Of a DNA stretch of 52,655 nucleotides, positions 9,064 through 17,690 are shown in pieces. Below the pieces are notes generated by a model. It had not been told where the DNA came from. It did no database searches and worked only from the letters and a program-made list of their open reading frames with translations. Position numbers and translations under genes: made by a program. Positions within the stretch are counted from its first letter, which is position 1; each line of letters opens with the position of its first letter. The stretch comes from an uncultured Oscillospiraceae bacterium (GTDB taxonomy: Bacteria; Bacillota; Clostridia; Oscillospirales; Acutalibacteraceae), in the NCBI GenBank assembly GCA_905198295.1, contig CAJKBW010000006.1, positions 1 through 52,655 on the forward strand, given 5' to 3'.

Positions 9064-9534
9064 TCAGGCCAGATCTTCGGGATCCAGCATCCGCACGACG
9101 TGCTGCTTGAACAGGATGCCGTCCAGGTGGTCGTATTCATGGCACACGCAGCGTGCGCTCAGATCCTCGCCCTCAAAGGTGAACTCCTTGCCGAAACGAT
9201 CCTGCGCCACCATTTTGACCCGGCGCGGACGGCGGGTGATCCCGTATTCCCCCGGGCTGGACAGGCAGCCCTCCACGTCCTCCTGTTTGCCGCGGCGCTC
9301 CACAATGCGCGGATTGACCGCTTCGATCACCCCTTTGCCATCGCCGAAATCCATGATGAACACCCGGCGCAGCACCCCCACCTGCGGCGCGGCCAGGCCG
9401 ACGCCGTCAGCGCGGTGCAGCGTTTCCGCCATGTCGTCGAGCAGCTGCCACAGCCGTTCATCAAAATCCGTGACCGGACGGCTCACCTTATGCAGCACGT
9501 CTTCCTTTTCATTGAGAATATTGCGTATTGCCAT
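9064..9534 (-). CDS. def: Peptide deformylase
   Basis: 156 residues. The start is the ATG giving MAIRNILNEK, preceded by GGAGGT. Removes the formyl group from new proteins. Three metal-site motifs: GLAAPQVG (46-53), EGCLS (88-92, with the metal-ligand Cys) and HEYDH followed by LDG (132-139). Compact, without the long insertions of type 2 Bacillus enzymes, so probably type 1. Lies between priA and fmt. Confidence 0.95.
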   Translation of the reverse strand: MAIRNILNEKEDVLHKVSRPVTDFDERLWQLLDDMAETLHRADGVGLAAPQVGVLRRVFIMDFGDGKGVIEAVNPRIVERRGKQEDVEGCLSSPGEYGITRRPRRVKMVAQDRFGKEFTFEGEDLSARCVCHEYDHLDGILFKQHVVRMLDPEDLA

Positions 9535-9586
9535 TGTGCTTACCTCCATACACGCATTCTATGCTAAAGCTATATTCCTCTGCCGT

Positions 9587-12049
9587 CTATAACATACTTG
9601 CAGGATTGATATCCGCAAAAACTGTCACGTTTTTATTCTCGCTTTTCCGGCTGAAGTCGGTCAGCAGCTGTGCGATCATCTCCCGCAGCGCCGCCGTATT
9701 CACCGTTTTCATCAGCAGCTTATACCGGTATTTTCCCGACACCCGGTATACCGAAGCGGGCACTGGATCCAGCACGATGACCGGCAATCGGCCGGCCTGC
9801 CGGGTCACCGTCTCGCGCAGCTGATGCAGGAACCGTCCCACCGCCGCCCGGACCTCCTCCTCCTTCAGCCCAACAAAGCCGAACTGGCACAGATCCGCGT
9901 AAGGCGGGTATTTCATCATCCGCCGCGCGGCGATCTCAGTCGCGTAAAAGGCCGGATAATCCTGCCGGGACGCCAGCTCAATGACGTAATTTTCCGGCGT
10001 ATAGGTCTGGATCACCGCCTTGCCGCGGGTATCGCGGCGCCCGGCGCGGCCGATAACCTGCGTCAGCAGCGAAAAAGTGGTTTCAAAGCATCGGTAATCG
10101 TCGCCGTACAGCGACTGATCGGCGGACAGGATGCCCACCAGGCCGACTCTGGGAAAATCCAGTCCCTTGGCCACCATCTGGGTGCCGATCATGATATCGT
10201 ACTGCCCTTCGGCAAACGCCTTGAACTTTTCCTCATAGGCGAAACGCGACATGGTGGTGTCGGTGTCCATGCGCAGCACCCGCGCCGACGGAAAAAGCTC
10301 GTCGAGCTCCTGCTCCACCTTCTGCGTGCCGAGGCCGGCATACCGGACCTTATCCGACCCGCATTCCGGACACGCCGAAACCGGATCCTGCATATACCCG
10401 CAGTAATGGCAGATCAGCCTGCCGTTTGCGCGGTGATAGGTCATCGAAATGCTGCACGACGGGCAGGTGATCACATGCCCGCAGGAACGGCACGACACAA
10501 AGGTATTATACCCGCGCCGGTTCAGCAGGAGTATGGCCTGCCGGCCGGATTCTATGCAGGTTTGCATCTCGCCGCGCAGTTTTTCGCCGATACAGCCGCC
10601 CTCCAGTGTCTCCTGGCGCATATCCGCCACCTCGACCTCCGGCAGCTGCGCCAGACCGTAACGGGAATGGAGCTCGAACAGTGCGTAGCGGCCGCTTTGC
10701 GCCGCGTGATAGCTCTCGATCGACGGGGTTGCCGAGGTCAGCAGCAGCAGCGCACCGTGCTGCGCACAGCGGAAGCGGGCGACATCCCGCGCGTGGTAGC
10801 GCGGGGCGGATTCGGATTTATAGGTGTGCTCCTGCTCTTCATCCATGACCACCAGACCGAGTTCACGGCACGGCGCAAACACCGCTGAACGGGTGCCGAT
10901 GACGATTCGTGCCTCTCCGCGCTTGATCCGCTTCCACTCATCGGTGCGCTCGCCAATCGCCAGCGCGCTGTGCAGCACCGCCACCCGCCGTCCGTAGCGC
11001 TGCAGAAACAGCGTCATCATCTGCGGCGTCAGCGAGATTTCCGGCACCAGCACCAGCACCTGCCGGCCATCCTGCAGCACACGGTCGATCAGGTTCATAT
11101 AGACCTGTGTCTTACCGCTGCCGGTCACGCCGTACAGCAGCGCGCCGGCAGGCTTATGGCTGCCATACAGCGCCGCCAGTCCGTCGTACACCCGCTGCTG
11201 CTCCGTGTTAAGCGGCACCGAACGAATTTCCGGCTGCTCCGTCACCCCTTCGTGCGGGGCGCGCAGCATCTCCTGGTCGTACTGCTCCACCAGCTCCTTC
11301 TTCTCCAGCGCCGCGACCACCGCCGCGGTCACCGAACAGAAGTAGCACAGCTCCTTGAGCGAGGCGGCGCCGACATCCTGCAGCAGCCGCAGCACCGCCT
11401 TCTGCTTCTCGGTGCATTTGAGCGCCTTCATGCGTTCGGCCAGATCCTCCTGCACACCAGAGCGCAGGCGTACCATCCGCATCGTCGCGTCGCCGACCAG
11501 CCGGCTCGCGCCGTCAAAACGGACCAGCAGGCCGGCATCGACCAGCCGCTGCAGCAAAGGGCTGTCATCCTCCAGACCGTGCCGGTGCAGCAGCCTGTCG
11601 CCGGCAATCCCCTCGGGGGAGCGCTTCACGGTCTCCCACAGCGCCTTTTCCACCGCAGAAAGCCCTTCTAAAGCCGAAGCGGGCGGAGATGTCTCCGCCC
11701 GGTACCACGGCTTGATGCGCATATACAAACCGGTCGGCAGCATGGCGCGCACCGCATCGAACACCGTACAGAAGGTGCGCTCCCGGAGCCACTGCGCCAA
11801 ACGCAGCATTTCGTCATCCAGCAGCGGCTGCGGGTCCAGCACCGACAGCAGCGGCTTCACACGGGAAACCTCCGCCGTTTCGGCCAGCTCCATGACGATG
11901 CCCTGACGACTGCGGTTGCCTCCACCAAACGGAACCATTACCCGGCAGCCGCACTGCACCTGCCGGAACGGCTCCGGCACCAGATAATCGTAAAACTTAT
12001 CGAAGTGAAACGCCGTCTGTTCCACCGCCACACGGGCTACCATCGGCAT
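9587..12049 (-). CDS. priA: Primosomal protein N' (replication restart helicase PriA)
   Basis: 820 residues, close to the usual length. An N-terminal 3'-DNA-end binding domain (FDKFYDYLVPE near 16-26; RVMVPFGGGNR) precedes a winged-helix region. The superfamily 2 helicase core has Walker A GVTGSGKTQVY and Walker B DEEQE. Two zinc sites follow (CRSCGHVITCPSC and CHYCGYMQDPVSACPEC). GRAGRRDTRGKA is helicase motif VI. Reloads the replisome at collapsed forks. AAGGAG lies about 12 nt before the ATG. In many Firmicutes coaBC lies between rpoZ and priA; it is absent here. Confidence 0.95.
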   Translation of the reverse strand: MPMVARVAVEQTAFHFDKFYDYLVPEPFRQVQCGCRVMVPFGGGNRSRQGIVMELAETAEVSRVKPLLSVLDPQPLLDDEMLRLAQWLRERTFCTVFDAVRAMLPTGLYMRIKPWYRAETSPPASALEGLSAVEKALWETVKRSPEGIAGDRLLHRHGLEDDSPLLQRLVDAGLLVRFDGASRLVGDATMRMVRLRSGVQEDLAERMKALKCTEKQKAVLRLLQDVGAASLKELCYFCSVTAAVVAALEKKELVEQYDQEMLRAPHEGVTEQPEIRSVPLNTEQQRVYDGLAALYGSHKPAGALLYGVTGSGKTQVYMNLIDRVLQDGRQVLVLVPEISLTPQMMTLFLQRYGRRVAVLHSALAIGERTDEWKRIKRGEARIVIGTRSAVFAPCRELGLVVMDEEQEHTYKSESAPRYHARDVARFRCAQHGALLLLTSATPSIESYHAAQSGRYALFELHSRYGLAQLPEVEVADMRQETLEGGCIGEKLRGEMQTCIESGRQAILLLNRRGYNTFVSCRSCGHVITCPSCSISMTYHRANGRLICHYCGYMQDPVSACPECGSDKVRYAGLGTQKVEQELDELFPSARVLRMDTDTTMSRFAYEEKFKAFAEGQYDIMIGTQMVAKGLDFPRVGLVGILSADQSLYGDDYRCFETTFSLLTQVIGRAGRRDTRGKAVIQTYTPENYVIELASRQDYPAFYATEIAARRMMKYPPYADLCQFGFVGLKEEEVRAAVGRFLHQLRETVTRQAGRLPVIVLDPVPASVYRVSGKYRYKLLMKTVNTAALREMIAQLLTDFSRKSENKNVTVFADINPASML

Positions 12050-12083
12050 CGCAGCGCTTCACTCCTTTCCTTTTCCGCCGGGC

Positions 12084-12320
12084 TTACTCCGCCGCAGCTT
12101 CTCCGGTTTCTTCTTCCTCTTCCTTGGGCTCGTTGACGATGATTTCATAATCCCCGTCGGCAAAATCACCGATCGCCATGCTGACCGTCTTTTCGGTCAG
12201 GATCACGCCCTCTTCCTCCGCCTTTTCCGCAATGTCACGGGCGCGCTTGGCCACCCCCACCACCACGGCGTAACGGCTGTTTTTACCCTTGATTCTCTCA
12301 ATATCGGTTGGTTTCAGCAT
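12084..12320 (-). CDS. rpoZ: RNA polymerase omega subunit
   Basis: 78 residues from MLKPTDIERIKGKNSRY with AGGAGGT 8 nt upstream; a longer frame is unlikely because it runs into gmk. The YAVVVGVAKRARDIAE helix is the conserved omega motif that clamps the beta-prime subunit. The Glu-rich tail is typical of clostridial omega. The first 7 nt overlap the 3' end of gmk, so the pair is probably translationally coupled. Confidence 0.92.
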   Translation of the reverse strand: MLKPTDIERIKGKNSRYAVVVGVAKRARDIAEKAEEEGVILTEKTVSMAIGDFADGDYEIIVNEPKEEEEETGEAAAE

Positions 12321-12925
12321 TCGTCCAGTACCTCCTGAATCATGTTTTCCATACGGCAATACCGCATTTTTTCCGCATCGATGATGGTGTGAATCCGTTT
12401 TACCGCTTCGGACACCTCATCGTTGAGCACTACATAATCATAACGGAACGCCCGGCCAAGCTCCCGGCGGGCCACCGCCATACGCCCGCAGATCTTTTCC
12501 TCCGTCTCGGTGCCGCGCTCGCGCAGGCGGCGCTCCAGCTCAGCAATAGAGGGAATGGTGATGAAGATCGAAACGCAGTCGGAACGGTGGTTGAGCACCT
12601 GCTCCGCCCCCTGCACCTCAATTTCCAGCAGCACGTTTTTGCCTTCATTGAGCCAGCCCTTGATCGCGTCCTCCGGCGTACCGTAATAATTACCGTTGTA
12701 TTCGGCATATTCCAGCAGACGGTTTTCCGCGATCAGCTGCTCAAATGCCTCACGGGTGCGGAAAAAGTAATGCACACCTTCCTCCTCGCCGGGACGCGGC
12801 GCGCGGGTGGTCACCGAAACCGACAGCACCGTGTCGTCCCGCTCCTGTAAAAGGCGTTTGATAATCGTTCCTTTTCCTGAACCGGACGGGCCGGAGAGCA
12901 CGATAAGCATTCCCTGATTATTCAT
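12314..12925 (-). CDS. gmk: Guanylate kinase
   Basis: 203 residues from MNNQGMLIVLS. Phosphorylates GMP to GDP. P-loop GPSGSGKGT at 12-20; GMP-binding residues in SVSVTTRAPRPGEEEGVHYFF and NGNYYGTP. The start overlaps the stop of remA (ATGAATAA), again suggesting coupling. The upstream in-frame ATG lies inside remA and is rejected. Confidence 0.95.
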   Translation of the reverse strand: MNNQGMLIVLSGPSGSGKGTIIKRLLQERDDTVLSVSVTTRAPRPGEEEGVHYFFRTREAFEQLIAENRLLEYAEYNGNYYGTPEDAIKGWLNEGKNVLLEIEVQGAEQVLNHRSDCVSIFITIPSIAELERRLRERGTETEEKICGRMAVARRELGRAFRYDYVVLNDEVSEAVKRIHTIIDAEKMRYCRMENMIQEVLDEC

Positions 12926-13190
12926 CCGCTTCCAGCTCCTCGTCGTCGTCCTCATCCCGGTCATTGAGACGGTTGGCCACCGTTTCCGGCTGCACGGCCG
13001 ACAGAATTACGTGATCGCTGTCGGTGACCAGAACCGCACGGGTACGACGGCCGTAAGTCGCGTCGATAAGCGTGCCGCGGTCCTTCGCATCCTGAATGAT
13101 CCGCTTGATCGGAGCAGATTCCGGGCTGACGATCGCCACCAGACGACCGGCAGAAACCATATTGCCGAATCCGATATTTATCAGTTTCAA
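12918..13190 (-). CDS. remA: Biofilm/osmoprotection DNA-binding regulator RemA (DUF370)
   Basis: 90 residues beginning MKLINIGFGNMVSAGRLVAIV, the RemA hallmark, with SPESAPIKRI and DATYGRRTRAV following. In Bacillus subtilis RemA binds DNA as an octameric ring and activates biofilm matrix genes, including the operon containing sipW and tasA. The acidic tail (DEDDDEELEADE) is an extension of the core. Notable because this window also contains a sipW/tasA-like locus at 45485-52490; a regulatory link is inference only. Confidence 0.9.
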   Translation of the reverse strand: MKLINIGFGNMVSAGRLVAIVSPESAPIKRIIQDAKDRGTLIDATYGRRTRAVLVTDSDHVILSAVQPETVANRLNDRDEDDDEELEADE

Positions 13191-13220
13191 CCCATTTCCT
13201 CTTTTCTGCCGTTTGGGCGT

Positions 13221-14099
13221 TTATTCAATATTCTGGATCTGTTCACGGATCTTTTCGATCTCCGCCTTCACATCCACCACCACGCGCGCAAGCTCCACAT
13301 CCTGCACCTTCGAGCCGATGGTATTGGTTTCACGGTTGATCTCCTGCACCAAAAAATCCAACTTGCGGCCGACCGGTTCACTGGCGTTGACCAGCGTTTC
13401 CAGCTGATCGAGATGGCTGCGCAGACGTACGGTTTCTTCCGCGGTTGCAGTCTTATCCGCAAACAGTGCGGCCTCGGTCAGCAGCCGCTGCTCGTCCACC
13501 GTCGCGGTGGACAGCAGCTCCTTCATCCGCGCTTCTACCTTCGCCATGTGCTCCCGCACGATCTCCGGCGAGCGCGCCTCCACCTGTTCCACCGCCCGCA
13601 GAATGGTCTGTCGGCGCGCGAGCACATCCTCCCGCAAGCGGGCGCCCTCGCGCTCGCGCATCGCCACAAACCCGGCAAGCGCCTCATCGGCAACCTGCCG
13701 CACCGCCTCCCAGATGGCTTCCTCATCCTCGGCGGCCTTGCGCACCGTCAGGATATCCGGAAACCGGGACAGTGTGTTTACCGATACGTCGTCGCGCAGC
13801 CCATATGTCTGCGCCAGCTCGTGCAGCGCCTTCAGATACCCTTCAGCCAGCGCGTGGTTGACCACCACCTCACTGCCCGGCGCATCTACCGTATCGATCC
13901 ACACGCCAACATCCACCTTGCCGCGGGATACCGCCTTCTGCAGATAGCCCTTGAGCCGTTCGTCCAGAAATCCGTACACGCGCGGCAGCCGCGAGGAATA
14001 TTCATAATACCGGTGATTGACCGACCGGATTTCCACCGTGATGTCCATCCCACCGAGCGTCTGCTGCCCACGGCCGTAGCCGGTCATGCTGCGAATCAT
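13221..14099 (-). CDS. yicC: YicC/YloC-family endoribonuclease
   Basis: 292 residues starting MIRSMTGYGRG, the diagnostic YicC start, with EIRSVNHRYYE next and the conserved C-terminus EKIREQIQNIE. Members cleave RNA in vitro and adjust small-RNA stability in E. coli. First gene of the minus-strand housekeeping operon. Its start lies only 33 nt from the terminator-like hairpin at 14133-14166, leaving little room for a promoter. Confidence 0.9.
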   Translation of the reverse strand: MIRSMTGYGRGQQTLGGMDITVEIRSVNHRYYEYSSRLPRVYGFLDERLKGYLQKAVSRGKVDVGVWIDTVDAPGSEVVVNHALAEGYLKALHELAQTYGLRDDVSVNTLSRFPDILTVRKAAEDEEAIWEAVRQVADEALAGFVAMREREGARLREDVLARRQTILRAVEQVEARSPEIVREHMAKVEARMKELLSTATVDEQRLLTEAALFADKTATAEETVRLRSHLDQLETLVNASEPVGRKLDFLVQEINRETNTIGSKVQDVELARVVVDVKAEIEKIREQIQNIE

Positions 14100-14132
14100 T
14101 GCTGTGACCATCCCTTTCCAAAACGCCCCGGT

Positions 14133-14166
14133 ACGCATAAAAGCCCCGACTGGGGCTTTTATGCGT
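14133..14166 (-). terminator. Terminator hairpin after the biotin-enzyme operon
   Basis: Perfect 15-bp inverted repeat ACGCATAAAAGCCCC / GGGGCTTTTATGCGT with a 4-nt loop. The A and T runs lie inside the stem, so it could work on either strand. It sits 14 nt after the oxaloacetate decarboxylase-type gene and 33 nt before yicC. Confidence 0.75.
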
Positions 14167-14180
14167 AATGGCTGTATCCT

Positions 14181-15581
14181 TTATACCGGATGCACCTTTT
14201 CTTCCTCATGCAGATGCTTGCCGTCGATGCCGTATTTGGCGTTGCGGCGGCCCTCGAAAAATTTCACCGCGACCTGGCCGAACTGCGCATAGGTGAGGAC
14301 ATCCTCCTCCTGCTCGTACCACTCGCTCATCTCCGCGCGCATCTTATCCAGCTCCGGCTGGAGCTGATCCGCCGGACGGCAGGTGATCTGCGGCTCGTCA
14401 CCGATGATCTTCTTGACAAATTCCGGATCGATCTTCACCGGGGTCGCGCCGTATTCGCCGCGCACCAAACCCTTGAATTCCTTAGTGACCATCTTATATC
14501 GCTCGCCCGAGATGACGTTGAACACCGCCTGAGTGCCCACGATCTGCGACGACGGGGTAACCAGCGGCGGATAACCGGCGTCCTTGCGCACGCGCGGCAC
14601 CTCCTGAAGCACCTCTTCGAGCTTGTCTTCCTTACCCGCCTGCTTGAGCTGGCTGACAAGGTTGGACAGCATCCCGCCCGGCACCTGATAGATCAGGGCA
14701 TTGGCATCCACCTCGAGCATCTTCGGGTTGAGCAGGCCGCTGTCCATATACTTCTTGCGCAGGGTGTGGAAATACTTGCTGACCTCGTTGAGCTTGACCA
14801 GATCCAGGCCGGTATCGTACGGCGTGCCCTTGAGCGCAGCCACCATTGATTCGGTCGCCGGATGCGAGGTACCCATCGCCAGCGGAGAAAGCGCGGTGTC
14901 GATCACATCGGCACCGGCTTCAATCGCCTTGAGCATCACCATGTCGGAGATGCCGGCGGTGAAATGCGAGTGGATCTGAATCGGGATCTTCACCGTCTCC
15001 TTGAGCGCCTTGACGAGATCATACGTCTCATACGGCACCAGCAGACCGGCCATATCCTTCAGGCAGATGGAATCTGCACCGGTTTCCTCCAGGCGCTTTG
15101 CGTAATCCACAAAATATTCGATGTTATGCACCGGACTGGTGGTATAGGAAATCGCCACCTGCACATGTGCGCCTTCTTCCTTCCGGGCCGCGCGGATGGA
15201 GGTTTCCAGATTGCGGATATCGTTGAGCGCATCAAAAATGCGGATTACGTCGATGCCGTTGGCCACCGACTTCTGCACAAAGTATTCCACCACATCGTCC
15301 GCATAATGCCGGTAGCCCAGCATATTCTGGCCGCGGAACAACATCTGCAGCTTGGTTTTCGGCATATGCTTGCGCAGCGTGCGCAGGCGTTCCCACGGGT
15401 CTTCGTTCAAAAAACGCAGGCAGGCGTCAAACGTTGCGCCGCCCCAGCATTCCAGCGAATGGAAGCCGATATCGTCGAGCTGCTCAAGCGCGGGCAGCAT
15501 CTCTTCTGTCGTCATCCGAGTTGCGATCAGCGACTGGTGCGCGTCCCGCAGCACGGTTTCGGTAATCCCGACTTTTGCCAC
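14181..15581 (-). CDS. oadA: Oxaloacetate decarboxylase alpha / pyruvate carboxylase subunit B-type carboxyltransferase
   Basis: 466 residues. HMGL-like TIM barrel (about 1-270) with VLRDAHQSL near 10-18, the ECWGG metal region, the catalytic Lys in ICLKDMAG, and HSHFTAG. A conserved carboxylase domain follows (about 290-440, with PGGMLSNLVSQLKQ). It has no C-terminal biotin domain; that is supplied by the separate carrier gene upstream. It moves carboxyl groups between biotin and pyruvate/oxaloacetate. It could be a sodium-pump decarboxylase subunit, the 5S subunit of a transcarboxylase, or subunit B of a two-part pyruvate carboxylase; neither a membrane beta subunit nor a biotin carboxylase is nearby. 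Confidence 0.88.
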   Translation of the reverse strand: MAKVGITETVLRDAHQSLIATRMTTEEMLPALEQLDDIGFHSLECWGGATFDACLRFLNEDPWERLRTLRKHMPKTKLQMLFRGQNMLGYRHYADDVVEYFVQKSVANGIDVIRIFDALNDIRNLETSIRAARKEEGAHVQVAISYTTSPVHNIEYFVDYAKRLEETGADSICLKDMAGLLVPYETYDLVKALKETVKIPIQIHSHFTAGISDMVMLKAIEAGADVIDTALSPLAMGTSHPATESMVAALKGTPYDTGLDLVKLNEVSKYFHTLRKKYMDSGLLNPKMLEVDANALIYQVPGGMLSNLVSQLKQAGKEDKLEEVLQEVPRVRKDAGYPPLVTPSSQIVGTQAVFNVISGERYKMVTKEFKGLVRGEYGATPVKIDPEFVKKIIGDEPQITCRPADQLQPELDKMRAEMSEWYEQEEDVLTYAQFGQVAVKFFEGRRNAKYGIDGKHLHEEEKVHPV

Positions 15582-15639
15582 AATTCATCCGTCCTTCCTT
15601 GCTTGGCCATACAGCGGGCTGTCCGCCGCGGCAGGATCG

Positions 15640-16053
15640 TTACTGCATGGAAACGAGCAGCTTGCCGGAATCGACGCTCTCGCCCTTGGTCACATGCACA
15701 CCGAGGATCGTGCCGTCATGCGGCGCCATGATCTCGTTTTCCATCTTCATGGCTTCCAGAACCAGCAGCACATCGCCCTTGGCCACCTTGTCGCCGGCCT
15801 TGACCATAACATTGAGCACGTTGCCGGGCATCGGCGCATTGATGGTTTCCGCCCCCTCTGCCGGGGCAGCCGCCGCAGGTGCCGGAGCGGATGCTTCCGC
15901 CTTCGGAGCGGGTGCAGCCGCGGGAGCCGGAGCTGCGGGAGCCACCGGAGCCGCCGCAACCGCCACAGGCGCGGCCGGAGCCGCAGCGCCGCCGACCTCT
16001 TCCACCTGAACATCATACGCTTTGCCGTTGACCGTGATATTGAATCGTTTCAT
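15640..16053 (-). CDS. Biotin carboxyl carrier protein
   Basis: 137 residues from MKRFNITVNGKAYDV with GGAGGT upstream. A short N-terminal strand segment is joined by an Ala/Pro linker (about 22-66) to a biotinyl domain. The biotinylated Lys is K103 in EAMKMEN. This is the layout of 1.3S/gamma carrier subunits of decarboxylases and transcarboxylase. It carries the carboxyl group between the two flanking carboxyltransferases. Confidence 0.93.
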   Translation of the reverse strand: MKRFNITVNGKAYDVQVEEVGGAAAPAAPVAVAAAPVAPAAPAPAAAPAPKAEASAPAPAAAAPAEGAETINAPMPGNVLNVMVKAGDKVAKGDVLLVLEAMKMENEIMAPHDGTILGVHVTKGESVDSGKLLVSMQ

Positions 16054-16116
16054 GCTGAATACCTCCACACTTTATCCAAAAATCGGATTTTGATAAACTT
16101 CCCGAAACCCCACGGC

Positions 16117-17415
16117 TTACAGCGGCAGGTTGGAATGCTTCTTGGGCAGACGGGACACACGCTTGCCGGAAAGCATATCCAGCAGCGCCATCACCCGCGC
16201 CTTGGTTTCGCCGGGTGCGACCACATCGGTCACATATCCGCCGGCCGCCGCCGACAGCGGCGAACACATGGTTTTGGCATATTCCTCGATCAGCGCCGCA
16301 CGGTCCTGCTCGGGATTCTTCATCTGGGCCAGGCGCTCTTTCCATTCGATATGCACAGCGGCCTCCGGGCTCAGCGGCGAAATCACCGCATCCGGCCAGG
16401 CCAGCACCGCATCCGCACCGGCCGATTTGCCGGCAACGGCAATATACACCGGACCGTATGCGCGTCCGGTCACCACCGTGACCTTCGCCGTCGTGGCTTC
16501 CGCATAGGTATGCGCAAGCTTCGCCGCGCCGCCGAGATCCGCAAAGCCAGCGGCGTCCACAAACGAGATCACCGGCAGCGAAAACGCATCACACAGCCGG
16601 ACAAACCGAGCAATCTGCGCCGCTGCACCGCCGCACACCGCGTCGCCGGTCAGCGCGACAATACCGCAGGCTATGCCGCCCACGCGGCCTAGTACCGCCG
16701 TGCCGCATTCGCCGGCAAACAGGCGCACGGACGAACCGGCATCCGCGACCGCTTCCACTGCCGCAGCAGCGTCCGCGGCCTCCGCCATCGCCGCATCATC
16801 AAAATCATACGCAGGCGCCGCCGTCAGGTTATTCGACGGCAGCAGCGCGAGCAGGCCGCGCACCTTATCGATCGCTTCATCCACATCGGCCGCCGCAACC
16901 GCCGCGCTTCCCTTTTCATCCGGCTTCAGATAATAATCCGCGCCGTCCACCACCACGGTGATATCGGCATTCGCCGCCACCAGCGCCGCCGAGCCGACAC
17001 ACGCGCCGGCCACCACCGCGATCTGCGGCACAACGCCCGAAATCCGGTTGGAAATCAGCAGGATTTCCGCGAGTGCATCCATCGCATCGAGCCCTTCCCC
17101 GAGCTTCGCGCCGTCGCTGTCAAACAGGCCGACCACCGGCGCGCCATTCTGCTCTGCGAGCGCATACACCTGACGGATCTTCGCCGCCTGTGCCTTGCCC
17201 ACAGCGCCGCAGCAGACCTCGCGGTTCTGCGCAAACGCATACACCGGGGACCCGTCCACCGTGCCGTAGCCGATTGCCGCCTCGTCGCAGGAGAACCGGT
17301 CGAGTTCCACAAACGTCCCTTCGTCGAAAAGACGTTTCAGACGGCCGACCGCCGCGCTGCTCTCATGGGCGGCAGCCGCTTCGGCGAGCTTTTGAAGCTG
17401 GTTTTGCATGCTCAT
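16117..17415 (-). CDS. Divergent acyl-CoA carboxyltransferase (MmdA/12S-like), shortened
   Basis: 432 residues versus about 500-520 for MmdA/12S/PccB. The fold is recognisable from GYGTVDGSPVYAFAQ, ISGVVPQIAVVAG and the end SRLPKKHSNLPL. The oxyanion and CoA-site motifs are changed: the usual DSGGAR is DSDGAK (99-104), and GPCAGGA is GACVGSA (137-143). The missing length lies in the N-terminal and middle parts. Start chosen at the ATG with AAGGA 6 nt upstream (MSMQNQ). Role inferred: carboxyl transfer between biotin and an acyl-CoA, or a diverged structural partner. First gene of its operon, behind a good promoter. Confidence 0.75.
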   Translation of the reverse strand: MSMQNQLQKLAEAAAAHESSAAVGRLKRLFDEGTFVELDRFSCDEAAIGYGTVDGSPVYAFAQNREVCCGAVGKAQAAKIRQVYALAEQNGAPVVGLFDSDGAKLGEGLDAMDALAEILLISNRISGVVPQIAVVAGACVGSAALVAANADITVVVDGADYYLKPDEKGSAAVAAADVDEAIDKVRGLLALLPSNNLTAAPAYDFDDAAMAEAADAAAAVEAVADAGSSVRLFAGECGTAVLGRVGGIACGIVALTGDAVCGGAAAQIARFVRLCDAFSLPVISFVDAAGFADLGGAAKLAHTYAEATTAKVTVVTGRAYGPVYIAVAGKSAGADAVLAWPDAVISPLSPEAAVHIEWKERLAQMKNPEQDRAALIEEYAKTMCSPLSAAAGGYVTDVVAPGETKARVMALLDMLSGKRVSRLPKKHSNLPL

Positions 17416-17594
17416 TACCATTCCTTTCCGAATCCATGCCGCGCGGAGCTTCCTCCAGCGGCAGCCTAAAATAACCATATCAAGGCGCCTGAAGCGCCGG
17501 GAACCGGGATATCCGCCATGCCGGGAAACCTACGGCATACGGCTGCGCAGCAGAGCAAAAAGCCCTTCCTCCCCATATTACGCAAATTGTACTT

Positions 17595-17623
17595 AGTATA
17601 GCAAACTTTTCCGGGAAGTACAA
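17595..17623 (-). promoter_or_regulatory. Sigma-A promoter of the biotin-enzyme operon
   Basis: On the minus strand TTGTAC (17623-17618), 17 nt, TATACT (17600-17595). It gives a leader of about 175 nt before the carboxyltransferase start. The leader contains a GGCGC-TTCAG-GCGCC hairpin but no riboswitch I can name. Confidence 0.75.
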
Positions 17624-17690
17624 CACCTTTTCGATGAATAATCCGTAAAAAATCGATTTTGCCGCACGCCGCGGCCGCCTGGAGCGGGAG

